DNA of 64,000 bases from Paramarasmius palmivorus (taxonomy: Eukaryota > Basidiomycota > Agaricomycetes > Agaricales > Marasmiaceae), in assembly GCA_037176845.1 (NCBI GenBank), contig JAYKXP010000040.1, positions 186,001 to 250,000 on the forward strand, written 5' to 3'. The position numbers were made by a program, and so were the translations under genes. The notes beneath the pieces were generated by a model that did no database searches, was not told where the DNA came from, and saw only the letters and a program-made list of their open reading frames with translations. Shown here piece by piece: positions 56,863 to 64,000 of the stretch. Every line of letters begins with the position of its first letter. The stretch's first letter is position 1.

Positions 56863-58098
56863 ATGATTGAACAAGTCTCGCCACGAGATATCCAGCTCAA
56901 TGTGCTGGCAACGCTAATTGAATCCATGCTTTATGGTGGGTTGAGCTTTTGGATAGAGCGAATGTATATTGCTTATTTACCCCGTGCCTAGGTGGATTTT
57001 TAGTGCTTGTGATCATTACCCTGGTGTCAACTGCGAGAAAAACAATCACCTCTCAGGTTATTCGTATACAAGTGGTGGGGCTTATGTTGCTTTGTCTGGC
57101 GTCAATAGTAAGTACGTACGGATTTCGTTTTGTCTTTTGGTACTGAAGATCAACGACATAGCATGTTATCTCCAACATCGTTCGTATAATTCGAGGATTC
57201 GGCAGTGGAGAAAACATAATGGTACAATTCGGTAGTCCCATATATCTCCTTCAACAAGCCGTCTTCATGCTCCAGATCATTCTTGGGGATGGTTCTTGGG
57301 TAAGCCTCCGATCATCCTGAATGAGCTCAGACTTATATTAGTCAGTTATATCGGCTTCACATTGTTTGGGAGGGCGACAAACATGTAACTTACCCCTTCT
57401 CGGTTGTTTTTATTTCGACAATAGGTCTCGGCATTCACACTATCATTCTCACTGGAAAAATTCCAGTAAATGCTGTTTCAATGCCCCATGAAACACAGAC
57501 GGCTGCCATCGCAAGTGTAGTTTTGGCTCTGGCTTCAAGCATTGGGTATACTAGTAAGTTCGAGTGCTCGCATCGCTTTCTTATATCTGGTCTCAAATTG
57601 TCTCAATCAGCGCTCATTGCATTTCGTGTGTGCTGCGTGAACCAGAGAGTCAAGAAGTATGTCTTTAGCAGCAGCCATGCGCTCGAGGATTTCATCGTCC
57701 TGGTTATTGAATCAGGAGCGATATACACCGCGTTCTTGCTAGTCTTATTGATATCACTTATGTATAATAACACTCTCTGTCTCATTCCTGACCAAGCGGT
57801 GAGTGTAAGATTCTGTAAGAAGTCAATCTTACTGATAACTGAAACTGATCTTTGCAGATTATACAAGTCGTGGTAAGTTCAAACTCGGATGACACCATCA
57901 CACTCACGATTCCGATAGGGAATTGCTTATTACATGATGCTATTTCAGTCGACACTTCCTCGAGGGAATCACTACCCCCGAATACAAACAGAAACCCGGA
58001 ATTGCATTACGCGGCAGGTAGAAGACATTGAACTATCCTTACCTGAGGCTTCTCACCCGGTGGTTGTACATGTTAGCAAATTGGAAACCACAGTTTAA
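56863..58098 (+). CDS. 7-TM integral membrane protein, paralogue 1, intact
   Basis: About seven exons. The start at 56863 (MIEQVSPRDIQLNVLATLIE) ends exon 1 with SMLYG at a GTGGGT donor. Next exons: GFLVLVIITLVSTARKTITS, a VISNIVRIIRGFGSGENIMV exon, LYRLHIVWEGDKHVTYPFSV (with a Trp-rich donor region before it) and LALASSIGYT. Then come ALIAFRVCCVNQRVKKY, FIVLVIESGAIYTAFLLVLL and a tail exon GIAYYMMLFQSTLPRGNHYP ending KLETTV, TAA 58096-58098. Seven hydrophobic segments and the HxVWxGxxxVTYPF signature are shared with the genes at 10.9 and 58.9 kb. The family is expanded in agaricomycetes and has no assigned function. The intron after IGYT, which in the 10.9 kb gene carries the foldback element, is 57 bp here. 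Confidence 0.75.
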
Positions 58099-58877
58099 TC
58101 CCTTAGATCATTTACGTGCAGCTTGCGGTAGCGTAGTCGGTGACTCCATACTAAGCAATCAGAGACGATATCGGACGGGTAGAGGGTAGTGCTTAGGTGG
58201 GCGGAGAAAAGAAAGAAAATAGCGTTCATCGTGATCTCTGTCTTCAAGTCGATGATGCACATCATGATACTGTCCGTACCCCATTAATGTAGCTCGAGCG
58301 CGATTGATAGCTCAAGCGAAGCCATCACCAGGTATTCACCAACACGACCGGAATCTCTTTGCAACATCAAAATCAGAATCAACGGCGTGACCATTGACTC
58401 CAAAATCTCCGAGCACTGAAGCTTCGTCTGAATTGTAGTTCGTCACTATTGTGAACAGGAGACCTGATATCATGACGTCCGACAAGGATTTCTTATGTGA
58501 TACTTAAGCGATATGATTAGCCTTATGGGGCATACTCATCACCAAATATTTCAGTTGCCGAAGTCCACAGCTGCGGCGTAGGCCCATAATCCGTCACCTC
58601 GATACTCAAGAGACGTCATCTTTTCCTTCAATCCAATGGATGTCTTCAAGATGTCTTTGAGAGTAACATTACTTCTTTGAGTTAACTGATAATTGATATT
58701 GGTTTGGCGCATAGACTAGTAGCTATCAACAGACGGGATGTCACACAGTAGGAGAAAGTAGATCTGCTATGTGATATCACATCTGCCATCACTAAGATGA
58801 TCATGGTGACAACGACGTGCGGCGGTAGCGGTCCTGACATATAAAGCCCATGGATATGTGTATTATAATACATCGTA
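58099..58877. other. Intergenic region with GH76-tail remnant
   Basis: Between two tandem 7-TM genes. 58250-58520 resembles the dispersed remnants of the GH76 gene 3' end (ATGCACATCATGAT.., GTCACTATTGTGAACAGG, GATATCATGA). The last 150 bp should be the promoter of the next 7-TM gene. No other gene. Confidence 0.5.
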
Positions 58878-60118
58878 ATGGTTGACTCCGACGAGTTACT
58901 GGCTGCGAAGCTCAATGTGCTGGGCGCACTGATTGGGTGTATCCTCTACGGTATGTCCAGCCTTTACACAGCAACTATGATTCATTGACTCGGTGCTATG
59001 GTCAGGTGGATTCCTAGTGCTCATGGTCACTACCCTGGTGTCAACGTTCAGAAAGACAGTCACATCACAGGTTGCCCGTATTCATGTAGTGGGATTTATG
59101 ATGCTTTGTCTCGCCTCAATAGTAAGTACCAGTTTCTTCTTATCTTTTGATGCTAATGAGTGGCACAGCACGTTATCTCCAGCATCATTCATATAATTAG
59201 AGGACTCGACAGTGGCGGAGATCTTCGAGAACAGTTTAACGATCCCATCTTTCTCCTTAAACAAATAACTACTGGGCTTCAGCTCCTTCTCGGGGATGTA
59301 TCTTGGGTAAGCGTCTTCTATCTTGATTTGCCTTGACTCATATCAGGCAGTTATATCGGCTTCACGTTGTTTGGAACGGGAAAAAGAGTGTGACTTACCC
59401 GTTCATATTTCTTCTCATTGTCGCGATAGGCCTCGACATTTACCTTGCTGTTCTCTTTGTGAAAATACCAACAAATCCCAAAGCTTCAATGCCCCAGGAA
59501 ACGCGAATCGCTGTTATCACCGGTGTAGTTATAGCTCTGGCTTCAAGTGTTGGGTTTACCGGTGAGTGAAACTACACTAATCAAGTTTTATATCTCGATC
59601 ACAAACCTTGAGAATTAGTGCTTATTGCGTTTCGTGTCTTCTCTGTGAACTCGAGAGTCAGGAAGTATATCCACAGCAGCGGTCCGGGTCAAGCTCGCAA
59701 CATACTCCAGGATTTCATCGTGTTGGTCATTGAATCAGGCGTATTATCCACCGCGTTTTTGCTAATCGCCTTGATATCACTCACGTTCAAGAGCTCCGTG
59801 GCTGTAATTTCTTATGATACTGTGAGCCACAGCTTTGTTTCGATCAGGAGGCGTTCCTACTGATGACCATGTTTGAAGACCATACAAGTCGTGGTACGTT
59901 GAAACCTAGATGCCGCAACCATACTCACGATCCGCTAGGGACTTGTTTATTATATGATGCTGTTTCATTCGACACTGTCCAAAGATAATCAGCACCCACC
60001 AAGCCGGAACGGCACAACGCGGCAGGTGGAGGGTGTTGAACCATCTCAGCTCGAGGCTCCTCGGCCTGTAGTGGTACATGTCACCAAATGGCAAACGAGA
60101 CAGGAGGAACCAGTATAG
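58878..60118 (+). CDS. 7-TM integral membrane protein, paralogue 2, intact
   Basis: Same exon plan as the gene ending at 58098. The start at 58878 (MVDSDELLAAKLNVLGALIG), exon 1 ends CILYG; then GGFLVLMVTTLVSTFRKTVT, RIHVVGFMMLCLASI, SSIIHIIRGLDSGGDL, LYRLHVVWNGKKSVTYPFIF, VVIALASSVGFTG, VLIAFRVFSVNSRVRKY, FIVLVIESGVLSTAFLLIAL and a last exon GLVYYMMLFHSTLSKDNQHP ending WQTRQEEPV, TAG 60116-60118. Tandem orientation with the upstream paralogue indicates local duplication. N- and C-terminal parts vary more than the TM core. The function is unknown; placement among surface-protein genes makes a sensing role possible but unproven. Confidence 0.77.
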
Positions 60119-62464
60119 AGCTCTTTAATCATTCGGATGTTAGTGTTACGGGTAACTACAAGCGAAGTAACTCACCGCGATTGGTGCCTCTATAATTATG
60201 CACATCATGAGGCCACCACACCCCATTATCATTATTCGAACCCCATTGATGACATCAAACTCAGAACAAACGGTGTATCGACTTCCAACTCTCTGAGAAC
60301 ACCCAGTCTCCGTCAAAATCAAAGACGGTCACTGTTGTGAACGGACGACCTACCGATATTATCTTGCCGGTGAAAACATCATTCCTGAGATGACTCGCGA
60401 GTTGTATAGCGTGAGTACTTCAGGACATACGGGAGATCAACTCGATCAACTCGATCAACTCACATGAAATAGATGAAATGATTCGAGCATTGCCATACCA
60501 AGCCATCACCGCCCATTCCATCCCTGAGTCGTCACTGTTGTGAGCAGATGACCTATCGATATCATGATGCCAATGATAGCATCGCTCCCGAAGATGTTTG
60601 GAGCAGAGCAGCGAGAGCGGCTCAATCAACTCGTCGGATCATGGCAGATTTAACGTAAAATGAGTCGGGACAGTGAAAGGCTCATCGTTCCCAGTAGAAT
60701 AGCGACGGCATATTAGACGATCTGTGTCCTGCGCGCCAGCATGACGAATGGACGGGCGACGAACTTGAACTTGGAGACCTAGTTTCTCACTATACCTGTA
60801 GACGATACACCAGATATCATTCATCTATAAATATAGCTGTATATGAAGTCAGAAAGGGAATCTCTGAATAGTACAAGACGTACAGCATTCTTTTTCCGCG
60901 TGTTTCTATAGTATCCACATCCGTGTAAGGTTCGCAAAGGTTCGCAGCTCACGATCGTCTATGAGTAAATGATCCCAGGGTACAAATCTGTAACTGGAGC
61001 CAGAAGGATCAGATACATAGCTACCGCTTCGGGGTACGCACTGAGCCGCGCGAATGTGAGGTGAGGGCCCTGTTGATTTTCCACGATCCAACGTGTATAT
61101 GATGCGGGACATGCATCAAGATTGACGCTAGAGGTCTTAGGAAAAACTGGAGGATCAAAGTTCCAGAAGCTGACTCACTACCGTTGAAGTGGACGATCCC
61201 TCGAAGTGTCATTACCCACAAAAACAAACTGAAACCGGGAGCTGAAGACTTGAAGACTCGAATAACAGGTCAGGAGGAGAAAGATTCCGGAAACTTAGCG
61301 AACATTACTCACCAAATGTATCTGTCGATCATGATTGTTCTTCACATACAGCAGTCGTTTGGCTACCTGGAAACCAACCACAAGGGAATGTTTTATCAAG
61401 CCAGATACGGAGTGCCCATGCATCACCGTAAAGGAACGAAGCCCACCAGTTGCAAGATAAGAGACAGATAGGAAAATAGTTGAGGATCGTCATCGTGGTC
61501 AAAAGAAAAGAGCTCGTACGAGATTGATGGGTGACTCGTGTGACTGTCACAGTCACACCTCTCCTTGTCATTTCGCGTCCATCGTTGGCATCTTCAATCC
61601 TCCTCTCCCACCCACCGTAAGTCCTCCAAACTCGCTCAAATGAAAGTTCAAAGTTAATTCCTCCACATACTGCCGCCATAGAACTAGAGCTCTTCTCCTC
61701 GGTGCTCACTAGACGTCCATTTTTCCAAACGCGACGACTAATTCAATGCCTTCATCTCCCGTCCTTTTGGGCTCGGTCCTTCCCTGGAATAACATCAACC
61801 TCGTTACTCCATGCTCTCCGCCTCTCCAGTGTCAATCTCTAGAACCCGTCTGCCCCCTTCGATACCAGCGCCAGAGGACGGATTGAAGGGAAAGCTAAAT
61901 AGCGATGGCTAACGTATGTTTTCCGCGACTCCCACCTAATAAAACACCTCATCTGAGTATAGGTTCATTCTCCTTTAAATTGAAGCCTATTTCACGCCGA
62001 TCGCGAAGAAACTCCCCTCTGGCTCGCCCGAACGATTCTCCGCCATGCAACACTTATCTCTGGTACCACGTAGCAAGGGAAGCAAAGTCCATTCAGGGAG
62101 GAACGCTCTCCTTTTTTAGCTTTCGTTGCTATAGACGGAGCTTGGTACATCCACGCCTCTCTCGACGAACTTGCCGGTACTGAAGATCGTATAGATCACC
62201 CGGTACATGATGCCAACTTACCACCCAGGACTCAACACAACCTCCATGCGAACTATTCCTTCCCCAAGTCCTCTTTACATACAGATTACCATATGCATCA
62301 CCCGCTCCACCGCTCTCAAGCTGTACCTCGTCTCATCACGCCCACCGCCCTTAATCGAAACTTCACACCCATTCTCGTTTCCATCACTCCCCAGTTGACC
62401 CTCCTGTTGATTTGGGTAGGAGGAGCGAACCGAGATCCAAACTCGGAAGACATCGAAGGGTAAT
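60119..62464. other. Decayed copy of duplicated units (region D)
   Basis: 60185-60420 and 60520-60665 resemble GH76 3'-end remnants. 60950-61140 resembles 38455-38590, and 61260-62100 resembles 41980-42790, including the GTGACTGTCACAGTCAC palindrome at about 61540. A short ATGGCTAAC-GTATGT start-like exon at 61905 mirrors 42629. A 62.2-62.4 kb frame has no recognised family. This is an old, broken duplicate. Confidence 0.5.
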
Positions 62465-62562
62465 GGTTCGATGGCGTAGTTGGTTATCGCATCTGTCTAA
62501 CATGGTCCAGCTTCGGAACGTCGTTACACAGAAGGTCCCCAGTTCGAGCCTGGGTCGAATCA
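62465..62562 (+). tRNA. tRNA-Val(AAC), 24 nt intron
   Basis: Acceptor GGTTCGA (62465-62471) pairs with TCGAATC (62555-62561), discriminator A 62562. Anticodon stem TCTGT/ACAGA encloses loop CTAACA..C with anticodon AAC at 62499-62501 and an intron at 62503-62526. The T arm CCCAG TTCGAGC CTGGG is canonical (B box GTTCGAGCC). Overall similar to fungal tRNA-Val. The GTTCGANNCC box and D-loop AGTTGGTTA support a functional Pol III gene. Confidence 0.93.
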
Positions 62563-62872
62563 TGTAGGTTCTTCAAGCTCTCTTTTGCCTAGCGACATAA
62601 TCTGACCTCCGCCCCATCTCCGCATGAAGGATTAGTCGGCTTAGAAAGGTACATTGGGCGTTCGATACTCAATGACCGTAAGTTGTAAAGCTATATCTTC
62701 GTATGCTGATGCAGACTTCTTAAAACCCTTCCTTATGTCTTAGAACCTAAAAATGCCACCAGAATCGACTATAGCACTCTTTGATGCACCTATCGGCTTC
62801 TCTTGATTTGTATCCACTGGATGAAACCACGGGTTTAACGATGACATACTCCCTGCGAGAAATTGATTCAAC

Positions 62873-62971
62873 GGGCACATGGTGTAGTTGGTTATCACAT
62901 CCGCTTAGCATACACATCGTTCGGGTTTGTGCGATTGCGGGGGGTGCTGGGTTCAATTCCCAGTGTGTCCA
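62873..62971 (+). tRNA. tRNA-Ala(AGC), 25 nt intron
   Basis: Acceptor GGGCACA (62873-62879) pairs with TGTGTCC (62964-62970), discriminator A 62971. Anticodon AGC at 62907-62909 in loop TTAGCA; intron 62911-62935; stem TCCGC/GCGGG. T arm CTGGG TTCAATT CCCAG. The D arm is nearly the same as in tRNA-Val 300 bp upstream. A G3-U70 wobble pair (GGGCACA with TGTGTCC), the main identity element of tRNA-Ala, is present. Confidence 0.93.
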
Positions 62972-63429
62972 TCACTATGTATTTATGCAGAAAATTCTAG
63001 TTATTTCGTTGTTTCCTACAAGTACAACTTTCAGCTCTCACCTCTTGCTATTCCAGTCCACAAACTCCATTTCAGTGCTCTCTAGGAATAGACAATTGCT
63101 ACTCGGATTGGGTCGCCAATGATGAACACGAGGGAACCACGAGACTTCCCATGAGAAATCAGTGCGGGTCCAGTGCGCGTTAGAGGTTGTAGGTACCACT
63201 ACGTGGAACTCGAATCCGATGAATGATTCGGCCTCTTTGGCAAGCGAACAGCGGCATATACAAACGTGCGTACTGGAACTCACCCAAAATGCCCAGTTTG
63301 ATGTCGGTGAACGCTCATTCTTCTCCTGATTTTCTACGACGTAATCCTCGTCTCTAGTGATGACAAGCGGTTTGATGCGCGGCCTAGAGATCTATAGCAA
63401 AAGCTTCATAGAAGCTTGACCTACCGCAT
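62972..63429. other. Intergenic stretch after tRNA-Ala
   Basis: No gene supported. Short frames on both strands lack family signatures. Confidence 0.5.
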
Positions 63430-63700
63430 CAAGGCGACGACGATTCACACGGGTTTGAGCATCTTTCGACGGATAAACCCGCAGAGGTGGATTTGGGTGC
63501 CTAAGGATCAGTAAGGTGTGTCTCTCCTTTTCCTTATCGCGACAAGATGTCAACGAAAAGCAGTGGAGTTAGGTCGGCTGTGGATAAGTGTAGGTATGGT
63601 GTAGAGTATCCCGAGCTGACGATGCATTGAAGAGCATGAAAGGCAGGATGAACAATATCCTTGTCTGTCCGGTTCAATCATCTCATTGTCATGATGTTGC
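63430..63700 (+). pseudogene. Vestige of channel-gene tail and tRNA-His (copy D)
   Basis: About 63430-63535 matches the channel-gene tail: GACGACGATTCACACG..TTTGA, then NPQRWIWVPKDQ followed by a stop. At about 63662-63700 a GTCCGGTTCAATCATCTCATTG stretch (parts only) resembles the 5' half of the tRNA-His gene but lacks the 3' half. Order and spacing mirror the other duplicated units, so this is a fourth, strongly decayed copy. Confidence 0.6.
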
Positions 63701-64000
63701 TGATAGAAAAAAAAGAGGTTGCCAAGAGTATTCATTTGCCATATTCGTTCAGCTGTTGGCAGTTACGTACTAAACACCCGCGAGTCATCCCGCACGGGTT
63801 GTTACCCTTAGCTTTTCCACGTTGCTTCCACGACCATCCAATTACAAACGGCAAGGAAAACCTGCCAGTGGGTATAATGATCTAAATACTTTTCCAGATA
63901 TCTATATACGATTAGAAGAACCTGATACTGTCTCGTTCTTTTCCGTCTTTCACGCGTCGATGGACAATGTTACTAGTGAAAGAAGACCACTATAAGCAGG
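63701..64000. other. Right edge, no supported gene
   Basis: Nothing recognisable in the last 300 bp. Confidence 0.5.

Overview
The window reads as nuclear DNA of a filamentous basidiomycete, most likely an agaricomycete. Genes are cut by many 45-60 bp introns with GT..AG ends, and tRNA genes carry introns right after position 37. The protein families (fungal 7-TM proteins, ectodomain-TM-tail surface proteins, a GH76-like enzyme, a CSC1/OSCA channel, F-box proteins) are those that expand in mushroom-forming fungi. I cannot name the genus from the sequence.

Layout. 0.8-10 kb is ordinary: an MCT-type MFS transporter (+), a PNPOx-like/ferredoxin-reductase-like fusion (-) and two F-box-like genes (-). 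10.9-14.0 kb is a 7-TM gene (-) with a 2 kb inverted-repeat (foldback) element sitting in one of its introns. 15.1-18.7 kb is a tandem array of six intron-containing tRNA-His(GTG)-like genes (-). 19.0-22.7 kb is a complete CSC1/OSCA-type channel gene (+) followed by a seventh tRNA-His gene (+).

From about 21.8 to 47.7 kb the DNA is built from diverged segmental duplications of one unit: 3' end of the channel gene, tRNA-His gene, spacer with gene remnants, and a single-pass surface-protein gene. Four surface-protein copies exist. Those at 33.3 and 46.2 kb look intact; those at 24.8 and 35.5 kb are broken by point lesions and by two MITEs with clear target-site duplications. Between the units lie a related surface-protein gene (27.2-28.8 kb, -) and a GH76-like membrane-anchored enzyme (38.9-41.3 kb, +), decayed pieces of whose 3' end are scattered nearby.

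48.3-55.0 kb is another 7-TM gene (-) split by a complete 5.2 kb hAT transposon with 13 bp perfect TIRs, an 8 bp TSD and one long gene joining a Ulp1/C48 protease domain to a zinc-finger hAT transposase. 56.9-60.1 kb has two intact 7-TM paralogues (+). 60.2-63.7 kb is an older, decayed copy of parts of the duplicated unit, containing intron-bearing tRNA-Val(AAC) and tRNA-Ala(AGC) genes.

Together, a membrane-protein-rich locus is being expanded by segmental duplication and eroded by DNA transposons, several of which landed in introns. Regulatory sites other than Pol III boxes and terminators could not be supported.
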